Below are positions 1 through 11,107 of a DNA stretch of 64,000 nt, one piece after another. The stretch is from Tetrapyrgos nigripes (lineage: Eukaryota > Basidiomycota > Agaricomycetes > Agaricales > Campanellaceae), in NCBI GenBank assembly GCA_013368315.1, contig JAACJM010000028.1, positions 1-64,000 on the forward strand, read 5' to 3'. The notes below the pieces were generated by a model. The model did not search any database. It was not told the DNA's origin and was given only the letters and a program-made list of their open reading frames with translations. Numbering within the stretch: position 1 is the stretch's first letter; each line of letters opens with the position of its first letter. Both the position numbers and the translations under genes were made by a program.

Positions 1-78
1 GGCGATGTTCTAGATGATAGACAACATACAGTAAGTAGCTGAAAGAAAAAAAGTAGTAAAGCTTCGCCTTACCTTTCA
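1..78 (-). repeat. Partial duplicate of UGDH exon/intron junction
   Basis: This stretch is nearly identical to 12574-12651 inside the UDP-glucose dehydrogenase gene of this window. It covers the last bases of one exon, the whole 62-nt intron and the first bases of the next exon. Differences are confined to an A-rich tract in the intron. Similarity stops after position 78, where the sequence diverges abruptly. Because the match begins at base 1, the duplicated segment may extend off the left edge. It is a gene fragment, not a functional copy. Confidence 0.85.
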
Positions 79-2388
79 CTATTCTTCCGGTGTGAGCTTC
101 TGAGTACTCGTGTACTCATAGTATTCTTTCTGACGATACCTGAAAAGTGACCAGGTCCCAGTAGTACGCATCAATTTTCTTGGGGCCTTCAGGTGTACAC
201 AGGCAGACGATCCGGTGCACCTCAGGCTAAACTTGGGACCTTGAAACTAAGTTCCGAATGAGGTGCTCTTCAGTGTCACTTTTGCAATTAGAGCCTCCGC
301 GTCTACTGAGCCTGGGCTTCAAATTTTTTGGCCTGAGCATCAATCCTACGGAGCACGCATCCGCGCCTTACCGATTGTTCGTTTCCTTATTCCGGTTCAC
401 CCGATCACCCTCTTCGAGATGCAAATGCAGTAAAAACCAGTTTATTTCTATGGAACGAATGTTTTACAAGTAATAATGGATGTATTTATGCCCTAGAGTG
501 TCCTGCCCTTTCACCATTCCCTGTAATAAATGTCATTAGTGGAAAAGAACGCGTCTTTATCAGAAAACATACCTTTGCAAGTAAATTGTAGAGCCGACAA
601 TCTAACAAAGAGTGGAAAGGAGATGATAGTAAAAATTAGAACCGTTGAAGTTCAGGACCAGGCAGGTTTTACTTGAGGACTTGGACGTCGAAGAGACCTT
701 GAGCATTCGCAATGTTGAAGAGTTGCAGCCTTCATTTGAGGATTTTGATATTGAAGAGTTGCAGCCCTTGACGAGGAATTGATGTCCCAATAGCGTCTTG
801 CGGCCTTGAAGATAGTATGTCTTGAAGCGCCGCCTGAGTGTTCTAGGGACGATTGAAGTCTTGACGAGAATCTGAATTGTTGCAAACGACTTGAGGCTAG
901 TAGTTGAGGCCCATTTACCCGCTCTGAAATGAACAGAGATCAAACACGCAGTGCAAGGAGAAATGGAAACGATCAGCAGCCAGCGCATACCCAAAGGAAG
1001 GAGGCAGAAGAAAATCGGGTGACTGGTGAAGTCCAACATGTCAACAACAAGGACAAACAAATCACCACCGTGACACCAGTCCACAACGCGTCAACTTGGC
1101 GTCAACGGAAGCAAATTTTAGGAATAGGTATGGGGTCACTGGTGCCAGTGGGAAGGTGTTGAAGAAGGGGTTCAAGCTGGAGGTAAGAGAATTAAGGAAA
1201 CCGAAGGAGGGAATGATGATGGTCTAGTGCCAGGTCAACGAAGCACACTGCAGCACGGCTTGAAGACGGCCTGTTCCCACGGACTTCAGATTACGACGAC
1301 GTCATCAGCATGGGGATCATGGTCCTGAGGACCTAAGAAGGCTGGAAAAGCCTGAGTTTGGATTTTATTCGTTACGCCAGGCTATGTACATGTACTTGAT
1401 GCTACGTTTCAAAGAAATCGGACTGTGCTTCAAATTTTAATTTTCACTTAGCGCGAGGGAAATCCTTGAGCCTGAGACTCAACGAACGTCTGACCGTGTA
1501 GACATGACTTGCAATTGGAAGACGGAAGACGCGAGTGGCAACTGCAAGGGCCCGATTTGTGTCCAACTTCACGTGATGACTTCGCGCTGACTTGGACATT
1601 GCTTCAATGCTTGGACAACAATATTCTTTCTCCTCTCGTCGTCGACAGCGATATGCGCAGCAAGAGAAGCTACAGGACACCTTGACGAAGAATTAGCTGG
1701 AGTGTCTTTCCTACATCATCCTCTGCCTACCAACTGCCTACCAGCGCCTGCAACCATCGTCTCCACTCCTTCACTTGTTATAGTACCAAGATTGGTACAA
1801 ATTCCTCCCGCCTTCACGACCCATTGTCTCAACTTTTCCACTGTCTCCATCTGCTTCTCAAGTACTTGTATTCCGCCTCGACACAATGCACGTCATACTA
1901 GGATTGACTAGGATACAAGTCCTCTTAACGACGCCTTCACCTTCTACAATCTCTGGGAGTCTAGGGGAGTTGCACAGGCTCATAGCACAGCCTTCATACT
2001 TAGCAAGGAGTTACTGGCGCAGCTCAATTGTTACTCATCTACGATTTCCCTGACGATGTCTTTCAGTGTACAGCATGTTTCCAGCGAATTTATAGATTGA
2101 CTTTAGCTCTACAGTACTCGAGTTTGTTTCTACGAGTACAATTGGAGTATAGTGGAGCGGTAACACCCGTCTTCCCTAGGCAGCAGTCACCATAGGCCTT
2201 TGACGGCACCTTCATCTCATCATTGTTCTGTTACAAACTGTGCAAGACCACTTCCGAGTCAAGTTCCACCCAAAACCTATAAAAGATGCCCTCACTCCTG
2301 CACTCATCTTCAGCAGTCTTCCTAGCAGAAGACTTGGTATTACTCCCCGACCCATATTACCAAACACCATCTCTCCTTGACCTACAAA
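79..2388. other. No supported gene
   Basis: I see no ORF here with conserved motifs or a consistent set of splice sites. The stretch 640-900 has short imperfect direct repeats (for example TTGAAGAGTTGCAGCC at about 715 and 755). The region just before 2389 is presumably the promoter of the downstream secreted-protein gene. Confidence 0.5.
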
Positions 2389-3571
2389 ATGCTCCTCTCG
2401 TTTTCTACATCCGTTCTTCTTGCCATTGCCCTCACGTCCAGCACCTTGCTGAGCTCTGCCTTGCCCATACTACCAACCCCCCTGTGAGTCTGTCTTTTTT
2501 GTCAATCAGCGCTACCAGAGTGTCTTACCATCTTCTTTTCACCTATGTAGGCCTCAGCAGAGATCAACGGGGCTAGCAAAATGGCATCAAGATAACGGGA
2601 CCATTCGGTCGTCTGGATCAGTCATTTCTACTACTCATCTCTATCGCGCTCGCGATGGTACTACCCCGCCAGATGGGTCTTCTCCAGCAGACCCGTCTAC
2701 TTCCCCAGTCGGGACTCCTCCACCAGACCCATCTACTTCCCCAGTTGGGACTCCTCCACCAGACTCGTCTACTTCCCCAGTCGGGACTCCTCCACCAGAC
2801 TCGTCTACTTCCCCAGTTGGGACTCCACCAGACTCGTCTACTTCCCCAGTTGGGACTCCTCCACCAGACTCGTCCACTTCCCCAGTGCCGTCTACTTCCC
2901 CAGTTGGGACTCCTCCACCAGACTCGTCTACTTCCCCAGTCGGGACTTCTCCATCAGATCCATCTACTTCCCCAGTCGAGACTTCTCCACCAGACCCATC
3001 TACTTCCCCTGGATCAGTCATTTCTACTATTCATCTCTATCGCGCTCGCGATGATACTACCCCGCCAGATGGGTCTTCTCCACCTGATGGGTCTTCTCCC
3101 CAGTCACGACTTCTGCACCAGACGGGTCTACTAGTGATACTCCCCCAGTCACGACTTCTGCACCAGATGGGGGATCTACTAGTGACACTCCCCCAGTCGC
3201 GACTTCTGCACCAGACGGGTCTACCAGTGATACTCCCCCGGTCACGACTTCTGCACCAGACGGGTCTACTAGTGATACTCCCCCGGTCACGACTTCTGTA
3301 CCAGACGGATCTACCAGTGATACTCCCCCAGTCACGACTTCTGTACCAGACGGATCTACCAGTGATACTCCCCGGTCACGACTTCTGCACCAGACGGGTC
3401 TACTAATGATACTTCCCCAGTCACAACTTCTGCACCAGATGGGTTTACTGATACTCCTCCAGTCACGACTTCTGTACCAGACGGGGGGTCTACTGATACT
3501 CCCCCAGTCACGACTTCTGCACCAGACAGGTCTACTTCCCCAGATGGGTCTAGTCTCCCCTATGTAGACTG
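2389..3571 (+). CDS. Secreted Pro/Thr/Ser-rich minisatellite protein (frame-broken)
   Basis: An ATG at 2389 opens a clear signal peptide (MLLSFSTSVLLAIA...SSA). A 67-nt GT-AG intron (2484-2550) joins it in frame to a repeat-rich exon. That exon first encodes 12-residue units of the type GTPPPDSSTSPV, then 15-residue units of the type GSTSDTPPVTTSAPD, ending in SSLPYVD and a stop at 3569-3571. The two arrays are in different frames. The frame set by the signal peptide is lost near 3098, and a further one-base slip occurs near 3371 (CCCCGGTC instead of CCCCCGGTC). Read strictly, the first frame runs to a stop at 3406, giving about 316 residues. The composition resembles a mucin-like, O-glycosylated cell-wall or secreted protein; that role is inference. 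Unrecognised short introns in the repeats could restore the frame, otherwise the copy is broken. Confidence 0.55.
2650..3098 (+). repeat. 36-nt coding minisatellite array
   Basis: Tandem imperfect copies of a 36-nt unit that encodes GTPPPDSSTSPV, with some copies shortened by 3-12 nt. A leader segment of about 70 nt (2617 onward, encoding GSVISTTHLYRARDGTT) recurs at about 3011, so the array has been duplicated as a higher-order unit. Confidence 0.85.
3099..3540 (+). repeat. 45-nt coding minisatellite array
   Basis: Tandem copies of a 45-nt unit encoding GSTSDTPPVTTSAPD, with TTSA/TTSV and TSD/TND variants and shortened copies toward the 3' end. It directly follows the 36-nt array but sits in another reading frame. 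Confidence 0.85.
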
Positions 3572-3882
3572 ACGAATACATACTATGTATGTATATGTAG
3601 TCTGCTAGGACCCGCGTCACTTTTGGTGGTTGGCCGGCTATTAGTGATAAATCTCAAAAAGAGAAATCCTGTACTTAGCGCGTCTTTCACGTTCCTCGGC
3701 GCGTTTTCCTTGATTTCTTTCTGGTTTTTCTTGTTTTCTGGTTTGTTCTTACTTCCCGTCTGATGAGTTATCGAGGTAGATATTAGTTAGTATTTACCTG
3801 AGCATTTGTCGCGTAGATAGCCAAATTGATCGTTTTTGATTTTTTTCCTTATTTATTTTCTTTATTCATACCAGCTGATAAA
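3572..3882. other. Spacer, no gene seen
   Basis: AT-rich spacer between the minisatellite gene and the transposon. It contains T-rich runs and ends in the AAA that is duplicated on the far side of the CACTA element. Confidence 0.6.
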
Positions 3883-3922
3883 CACTGGGGGCGAGCTCAT
3901 GGGAAGCAGGCCCTCGGCTCCC
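3883..3922 (+). repeat. Left terminal inverted repeat of CACTA element
   Basis: The first 27 nt match the inverse of 8366-8391 with one gap and one mismatch. Similarity continues more weakly to the shared GGCTCCC at 3922. Confidence 0.85.
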
Positions 3923-4205
3923 AGGCAGGAAGCCTCATGGGAAGCAGACTGGACAGCTCCCACCGGTAATCTAAACTATTGAATTCGAAGGGCCCGAGTA
4001 GCTAGGCCCAAGTACTTCGTGTAACCTTAGCAGGGGCTGAATCCAGGATTGCACTGCAATCCGCAGTGTACCTTATATACTTATATAGAAAACACTGTAG
4101 TAGTACGACAGATATAGAACAAAGACCGGCATTAAATGAAAATGTATATAACTTGTGAATACAAAGAGTCAAAGCCTTTCTATTCTTTGCAGCCCTACAC
4201 ACTAT

Positions 4206-6072
4206 ATGTCCAACAAAGTGGTTTGCAATTGCTCCAAGTGTGAACAATTCACGTACAACAACAACGGAGAACGCCTCCCTGGCCAACGGGTTGGCAGAAG
4301 CACGAGGACCGACCACCGAAACCGCGACCGATTGAGTTCATTGCAATGGGAAGCCAACGTGAATGGCTCAGACGCAGATGAGTCAGATGATGAGAATGAG
4401 GATATCATAGAGGTGCAATGGGATTCTGCAGGGAGGATCTGAACTGTGCAAGAGGAATGCAGTGTGTGGTTTTACTTACTGATGCATTTGACCGACTACT
4501 CATAATCCTCATCTCTTCTCCAGACAAGAGCTTGTCAATATTAACCTATCTGACAGCTCTCCTAGCAGCTTGGCTTCATCTCAAGGGCAGTGCCAGTCGT
4601 ACCGCTACCAATGTGGTTCTGAATGGCATTGCCTTCATTCTTGCAACCGCCTTCCACATCATTTTGGTATCGCTACAAACTTGTGGTTATGATATCAATA
4701 TACAGGTCTCCACTCCTCAGGACATTCGTTCTACTTACAGCTCTCTACAAATTGAACCAACAATCATTCGCACCGTCTGCTGTCCCAAGTGCTTCACACT
4801 CTATCCCCACATGGCAAACCTTCCTGATCATTGTCTTTGGAAGCGAGGAGTATATCAGAGGAATCCCTGTGGAACACCTTTGAAAACCACAAGGAGAACT
4901 GGAAGAGGAGAAATTACCATCCCTAGGCGCTTGTATAGCACCCAGTGTTTCAGGTCATGGCTCAAGTTCTTCTTGAAATGTCCAGGGATGGAGGAGATGA
5001 TCAACAGGTCCTACAATGTCCCGCCCTCTCCTGATGGAAATGTGAGGGATACCTGGCAAAGTAGAGCTTGGCATTCGCAACCCGACTTTCCTGAGCAACC
5101 AGGCAATTTGACATTCTCTCTATACGTTGATTGGTTCAACCTGTTTACGAATAAGATAGCTGGTAAAATTGTATCCTGTGGTGCTATCCTACTCTGTTGC
5201 ATGAACCTTCCCCCAGCACTCCGCTATCTTCCTGAAAACACCTTCATTCTTGCAATCACTCCTGGCCCTAAAGCTCCAGATACAAACACTATATCCAATA
5301 TCCTGCGTCTTCATATAGAGGTGCTCAACACTCATTGGCACGGTGTCACAATACAGACCCATCTCCATCCTACAGGAACATTCATCCGTGTCATGGTGGT
5401 TCCACTCATTGCCGATCTGGAAGCAATGAGAAAGATAACCGGCTTTCTGTTGCATAGCGCTCGGTTATACTGCTCATGGTGCTTGGGTCTCCATGGTGAC
5501 ATCGAATGCCTAGATTTGGATAAATACCCTTTGCGGAATCGAGCGATAGTAAGGCAGCAGGTGGACGAGTGGTTGGCAGAGACGAGAATAGGGCACCAGG
5601 AAGAAATTGCATCAAAAAATGGTGTGTGCTGGACATCGCTCCATGACCTTGAATACTTTGATCCTGTCAAGCACATCATGCTTGGGTTTATGCATAATAC
5701 ACTTGAAGGAATTCTGCAAGATCATTTGCGGGAACAATGGGGTATTGGGAGGAAGGAGAAGGGAAAGGGAAAGGGAAAGGGGAAAAGGGAAAAGGAAAGG
5801 GAAAGGGAAAGGGAAAGGAAAAAGCCAAGGAGAAAAGCAACGAGAGCAATGACTACAACACTGATGATGATGAACCAAAGGAGGAGTATGAGGAGTATAC
5901 CGACCATGAAGCGAACATGGATTTGGACGAGTTGAGCCAGGAAAGCAGAGACCAGGAGATCTTCATGCCTACTCGATTTCGGTCTCGGTCTCAGGTTTCA
6001 ACAAGCAGCTCTCAAGCATCAAGCTCCGAGGCACTAGCAGACAAGTCAGGGCACCAAACCTTGAAACCGTAG
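4206..6072 (+). pseudogene. Tnp2-family CACTA transposase, decayed
   Basis: The N-terminal exon (from ATG 4206) carries a CxCxxC start (CNCSKCEQ) and an R/H-rich stretch followed by an acidic segment, as in agaricomycete Tnp2-type transposases. The long ORF 4418-5935 carries the zinc-like CCPKC motif, then the catalytic core: YVDWFN (first acidic residue), SCGAILL, NLPPALRYLPENTF, VPLIADL (second) and MHNTLEG (third). After REQWGIG the frame runs into a GGAAAG microsatellite. The acidic tail (NTDDDEPKEEYEEY, then Ser-rich) continues in another frame to a stop at 6072. The usual C-terminal part of the family is not visible. The join between the first exon and the long ORF near 4420 was not resolved. 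Probably inactive. Confidence 0.75.
5757..5822 (+). repeat. GGAAAG-type purine microsatellite
   Basis: About 66 bp of GGGAAA/GGAAAG hexamer repeats with imperfect register. It lies inside the transposase and coincides with the point where the coding frame changes. Confidence 0.85.
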
Positions 6073-6095
6073 GAATCAAACAGCGCAAAGAACGT

Positions 6096-6783
6096 TCAGA
6101 TGCTCGATTCATCTACCAGGGCTACATCTTTTGCAAGGCTGTTACCTCTTGCCCCGTTGTTGAAATAGTTAAGGCGAGCTTTTTCAATGTGTTTGCTGTG
6201 GACTTTTTCAGGATCGCACTTGCCCAAGTTCATCACCAGTGTCGAGAAATCTTGGAGAGTGCTGAACCGGTTGGCAAACTTCTGCTTGACAGTAGGAGCT
6301 GGTCGTGCAGGTGCGGATGTTCCGTCGGCGAGCCCCCATGCCATGCATATATGCACTTGAAAGGCGCGCTAGTATCTTCATGTGAGTATTTACCTTCTAA
6401 ATGCAGAAACTTGAAACTCACAATAGTACCTCTAGCCTTTTCTGGCACCTGATCTCGGGGTATGCGGATCGGGTCGCTTTTTTTCGATTTCTTCGACCTA
6501 GTTTTGGGAGCAGGTTGCTTGGAAGAGGGTTTCTGCGTAGATGACGCAGAGTTAGGCCTGGACGAAGGATTTTTGCACAGTCGATGAACGATTCTGCGTA
6601 GACGACGGATGACTCGGCCCAGACGATGAACGGTTCGTGCAGAATTCTGCGTAGTAGATGAACGATTTGGCCTAGAGGACGTTGCAGAATTCTCCGTCGA
6701 CGATGAACGATTTGGTCTAGACGATGACGAAGTGTTCTGCGTAGACTGGAGGTTTTCTCTTAGATGACATTGGGAATGAACAG
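6096..6783 (-). CDS. Second ORF of the CACTA element, unknown function
   Basis: On the minus strand a low-complexity Ser/Arg/Asn segment (repeats of SSRPNRSS type) leads into a basic patch (KTRSKKSKKSDP) and RDQVPEKARG. An intron of about 69 nt (GTGAGT at about 6425, acceptor at about 6357) can join it to ORF 6096-6356. That ORF contains PTVKQKFANRFSTL, LVMNLGKCDPEKV and KARLNYFNN. I do not recognise the family. No in-frame ATG precedes the Ser-rich part before a stop, so the start is uncertain and the gene may be truncated. Its place inside the transposon, convergent to the transposase, suggests an accessory transposon protein; that is inference. Confidence 0.35.
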
Positions 6784-7806
6784 AGGGACAATACTGAACT
6801 TGTCACTTAGGGTACGGAGATTTTTATGAGTCGGGGAATCAGTAGTGGCACAAAAGGGTTTTTTTTGTCCAATCCTTTGACTTCTGCTCTATGTTTGATA
6901 AACAACAGCACGCCATTATACCTTCAAATTTTTGAATCAAGGTCAAACTGCCCATTGTATCACTGGTCTTTGCTATGATTTTCTTTCAACATACCCATGT
7001 TCGGATTCCGACCTCAATTAGGCATGTGAGTGTTATTCTGCGAAGGTGGAGGTGGTGGAGGTGGGTTAGGCATGTTTGTAGGCATTCCATACACTTCAGT
7101 TTGGGACTCTCAAGCAAGCTGTGGATGAAGTTGACTTGGAGTTCGGTTTTGGTTGCGAGCAGGATAAACTCGACTTGGAGGTTGGCTTAGGTTGCGAGCT
7201 GGATGGTGTCGACTTGGATGTCCTTTCTCTCCCCAACTTTTGTCCCCTTCCTGTATATTTTTTGAAAGGATAATCAAACCACTTACCTTAGCCTTTCTTT
7301 GTTCACATCCTTAGCCTTTCTTCGCTTTTATACCCTTTGAAAATCAAGAACTTATGGAGACCGCCAAGGCTATTGGTCTGATTTCCTCATTAATCATTTC
7401 TCCTGGCTTGTACGAAGTACTGTACTCAGGATTCTGGCTGGAAAATTAAAGCCTCAGTCGTTACGAGGTATGCTGCCTGTTTCTCTTTTCCTGAAAAGCT
7501 ACATCAACATTGTTTACAGGACCCTCCCGGTTGGCAAGAGATCCTCAAGTACTTTCGTGATTCTGAATGTCGATCATACATATTCCAATACAGCTAGCAA
7601 GGTCATCAAACGGTGATCTACTGTCTTCACGTGCAATTCCATTCTTCACACCAAAAAAAGACTGCATTCGTTATCGAGCACAATTTCATCATGGCCACCT
7701 ACCTTACCGATCGTGTCATTGTCTTTGAGGGTCAGCCTGCAGCAATCAGGATTTTTTCTGGATTTTATCAGATTTTTATTCGCGACTTTGCTGATTTAAT
7801 TGCATC

Positions 7807-7896
7807 ACGTCACAAGTCACTAACACGTCACGAGCTACTGTCACGTCACGAGTTACGGTCACGTCACGAGTTATGGTCACGTCACGAGTTACGGTC
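7807..7896. repeat. 18-bp minisatellite in CACTA element
   Basis: Five tandem copies of ACGTCACGAGTTACGGTC, the first one diverged. Each unit carries an ACGTCAC core. It lies in the non-coding right part of the transposon, about 500 bp from the right end. CACTA elements often carry subterminal repeats that bind their own proteins; whether these do so is unknown. Confidence 0.85.
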
Positions 7897-8352
7897 ACAT
7901 GTGACGTTCCGGGATCCAAGCCACAGGAGGACATAGGGGATAGTTTCGGTTGGCGTCGCAAAGGTTGTTAGTCGGAACTAAGGTATTATCTCGAATCGAT
8001 GTTTTCCGTTCGTTTGAGTGAAATGTGGCGGGAAGTCCTCTCGTCGAGACGAGAGGACTTGCACGCATTTGATAGTTCCCTAAAGTTGTTCCTTTGTTTT
8101 TCCTGTTTTAGCTGTCGACGCTTGCTTTCATTGTTGTTGTACATACATATATATCTCGCGTTTGTATTCTTTTACCATTGTATTCTTTGAAAGAAAACTA
8201 TCTTGGATCTCAAAATCCGTTGCTAGGCATCGGTTAGTTTCTATTATTGGAATCTAAGTACATCTTGAGTATCCTAAGAGTATCCTAAGTTCGGATCTAC
8301 TTGTTTGATTACTGGCTGGTGTGATGGTGAAGTCTTGGTCCGCTTCCCGTGC

Positions 8353-8391
8353 GGGAGCCAGACCTCTGCTTCCCATGAGCTTGCCCCAGTG
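8353..8391 (-). repeat. Right terminal inverted repeat of CACTA element
   Basis: Inverse of the left end: GGGAGCC...CTGCTTCCCATGAGC...CCCCAGTG, followed by AAA. Confidence 0.85.
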
Positions 8392-8394
8392 AAA

Positions 8395-9064
8395 GTACTC
8401 GGAGCCTGTTTTTATCCTCAGACGGTGGTCCAAAACCGCTCAGAAGAACTCGCGGGAGATTCTTGCCGTAACGAACTGCTACAAGGGACACGACTCACAG
8501 CCTAAGAGCCTTTGGACTCTTTTTCCCCAGAAAAACTCACCCGAACGTCTAAAATGGCAAACACATCCTATCCGGGGTCGAAATTCTGAAAACCCAGCAA
8601 AAACATTACGAAGTTCGAAGTTCATCGAACTCAGAAGGTCATGTGACAGGCTTACGTGTATTGCTATATAGCCAAAATCGCTCTTGAGGTAACTACCATG
8701 AGTTCATAAACTGGCCAACTTCTATATCTACTACCTACATTCTAGAACTAGAATTAACGCTGTCAACTCACTCAACCTCAGACAATATAATTGGACCCAA
8801 GAAGGCATCATGCTTTCGCCACTTTCGTCTGTCGCTGGTTTTTGTTTGAAGCTATAATTGACTTACCCAGCGATTGAGATGCACCTTAGCCTGATTCAGA
8901 TAGGCAATGACTCGGGCCTGGAGGCCTGACGCCTTCTCAACAGCTTGTCACAGCCTTGTGCTTCATCAGCAAGCAATTGACGCTGGGCCACGGAATATTT
9001 AAGCATACCCCCGTTGACTCCGGACCACATCGTGTATCTGCTTTGCTTTGGGTCCATCTACGCC
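8395..9064. other. No gene seen; upstream region of HET gene
   Basis: No coding signal. The last few hundred bases presumably hold the promoter and 5' leader of the HET-domain gene. Confidence 0.5.
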
Positions 9065-11107
9065 ATGTCGCTTGCAAGAGCTCATGATCAGGGAATCGCT
9101 ACGAAGGTACGACATCCTTTTTGGTTTTCTTGAAAGTGTAAGTTGATTACTGGCTTCCCTAGGTCCTTCCAAAACGACTCATAAACACACATACGCTAAA
9201 ATTAGTGGATTTTTCAGAAGATGATGCGATTCCACCCTATGCTATCTTGTCGCACAAATGGTTTCATGGCCACGAGATCAGCTATCAGGACTATCTGGAT
9301 CTTCGACCCGAGACGAAGATGAAAATAGGATACCGGAAGATACAAAGCGCTTGCACGCGAGCACGTTTGGACAGGCTCAATTTCATCTGGATAGACACCG
9401 TCTGCATCAACCAGGGCAACCGTGATGAAGTTGCGCGAAATATCAATTCCATGTACTCCTACTATCAGAACTCTCGCGTCTGCTATACTCATTTAGCGGA
9501 CGTCTTCAACTCAAACGACGGACCTTACGTGGTCGGGAGGACTCCGGCACTTTGGATGAGTAGTTGGTTCCAGAGAGGATGGACTCTGCAGGAATTGGTT
9601 GCACCTCGAGAAGTCATATTCCTCAATGCACGCTGGGAGGTGATCGGGAATAGGCACCTGTTGAAGCTCGAGGTGTCTAGGATCACTGGGATACCTGAAA
9701 CTGTGTTGGACGGGAGTAGGGCGATCGAAGAAGTCGATTTGTTTGAACGAATGGCTTGGTGTGCGGGCAGGCAGACTACCAAACCTCCAGACCTAGCCTA
9801 TTGCCTTCTAGGCATCCTGGGTGTCTCCCTGACCCCAGATTACACCGAGGATGTTAGGACAGCATTCCAACGGCTGCACAGCACGCTCTTGCACTCGTAT
9901 CCGGAGCGTTTCCAAGCAATGCAGGGTGACGATATCTACCTCAGACTCCTTCATCAAAGCACGCGTGCTCGAGTCGACTCGGGTTATAAAGCTGTCACGT
10001 TTAATGTTGCCGGTGCACACCATTACGCAGCGACACCGTTTGTCTCCCTTGCTAAATATTCCTCACCTCTGATGAACCCAGACCTGAAGTACGCTGTCAC
10101 CTCTACCTTTACGCCTTACATTCATTTGGGCCGCCATCCTGAATGTACCCCGAGACTTCAGCTACGCACCCTTGGTTCGGATCCGAATCATGTCAACCCA
10201 TTATTTACCGTCGACATCTATCAACTTATCCAGCGCTCTCCTTCTACTCATACTCCGCCTATCACGTCAGGCCTTGGTGATGCCCTCCCCCAAGTAGACA
10301 CCTTGTCTGATCTTGCGCTACCCAGATTCGAGCTACACATGCTGCTTAATGCCGAAACCTGGACAGGGCAATTCCATCTTGATTTTTCTAATTACGAACT
10401 AGTATTGTATCCACTCCTGACCGATTATGACCTCGGCCCATTACCCATCGGCCCCACATCCTTGCAGACGTCCGTGGATGCCACACGCCCAGCTATCAAT
10501 TCCTTACGCATCGTTTGTGATTTGATACCCCAATGGCCGATTAACCTTTCAGGAGACCCCAAGTTCATCGGGTGGAGAGAGACCAAATTATCAATGACCG
10601 TTGTCAATCATTTGAAATCATCAGTGACCGTTCTCGATATATTTGCCAGCATACGTCAGGTACTTCAAACTCCTATACTCCATTCCGACTGGGACAATTT
10701 AGCGGAGAACGAACGAGACGCCGTAACCAAGGCTTATCAGAAGAGGTGCAAAGCCGCAGAAAACTGGGAAGAAGAAAGATTGAAGGGAGTGAAGAGGATT
10801 GATTTTCTGAGGGAAAGGTGTACTTTAATGGGTTGCTTATGGACTGGGAGAACGGGGTTATGAAGCTGGTCATGGGCAGTCAGCCAAATTCGTCCTTGTC
10901 CCAGGTAGGCCTTCTGTGAAGCCTGACAGATTACGGTTACTGACATCTCGTTACCTTATTCAGGGCCTGAGTAATCCTCCGTCAATGGCAGAGACTCAAT
11001 CCCGGGAGAAGGTTTTGAAGAAGATTTCCGAACCGAGTGGTGTTTTGAAACGCTCTAGGAGTGACGGTGCTTTGAAGGAGGATGCTAAGTTCCAGAAACG
11101 GATGTAG
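9065..11107 (+). CDS. HET-domain (heterokaryon incompatibility) protein
   Basis: Spliced from 9065-9106, 9163-10817, 10880-10904 and 10964-11107 (621 residues, in frame). The N-terminal segment LPKRLINTHTLKL...PPYAILSHKW is the hallmark start of a HET domain (PF06985). It is followed by the conserved FIWIDTVCINQ, the YSYYQNSRVCYTHLADV motif and the W...RGWTLQELVAPREV block. The C-terminal half has no recognised domain and ends in a Ser/Lys-rich tail (LKRSRSDGALKEDAK). An apparent stop at 10861 is avoided by a 62-nt intron (10818-10879) that restores an open frame. HET proteins trigger cell death on meeting a different allele or partner; the specific trigger here is unknown. A single-domain HET protein without NLR parts. 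Confidence 0.9.

Larger units (their letters stand above)
3883..8391. mobile_element. Complete CACTA (EnSpm-type) DNA transposon, 4,509 bp
   Basis: The left end begins CACTGGGGGCGAGCTCATGG and the right end is its near-perfect inverse (ending ...GCCCCAGTG). Both ends are flanked by AAA (3880-3882 and 8392-8394), the 3-bp target duplication expected for CACTA elements. The interior holds a Tnp2-type transposase on the plus strand and a convergent unknown ORF on the minus strand, plus non-coding sequence with an 18-bp minisatellite. A subterminal copy of CTCATGGGAAGCAG follows the left repeat at about 3935. The terminal CACTG rather than CACTA is a common variant. The transposase is frame-broken, so the copy is probably non-autonomous now. 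Confidence 0.85.

Noticed and set aside
2650..3540. CRISPR-like repeat array
   Set aside because: Tandem repeats without unique spacers, coding, in a eukaryotic genome.
2641..3620. Minus-strand ORFs across the minisatellites (Gly/Glu/Val-rich)
   Set aside because: They are antisense shadows of the repeats; the plus strand has the signal peptide and intron.
10818..10963. HET gene appearing to stop at 10861 with a separate ORF downstream
   Set aside because: A 62-nt and a 59-nt intron join the downstream segment in frame; one gene is the simpler reading.
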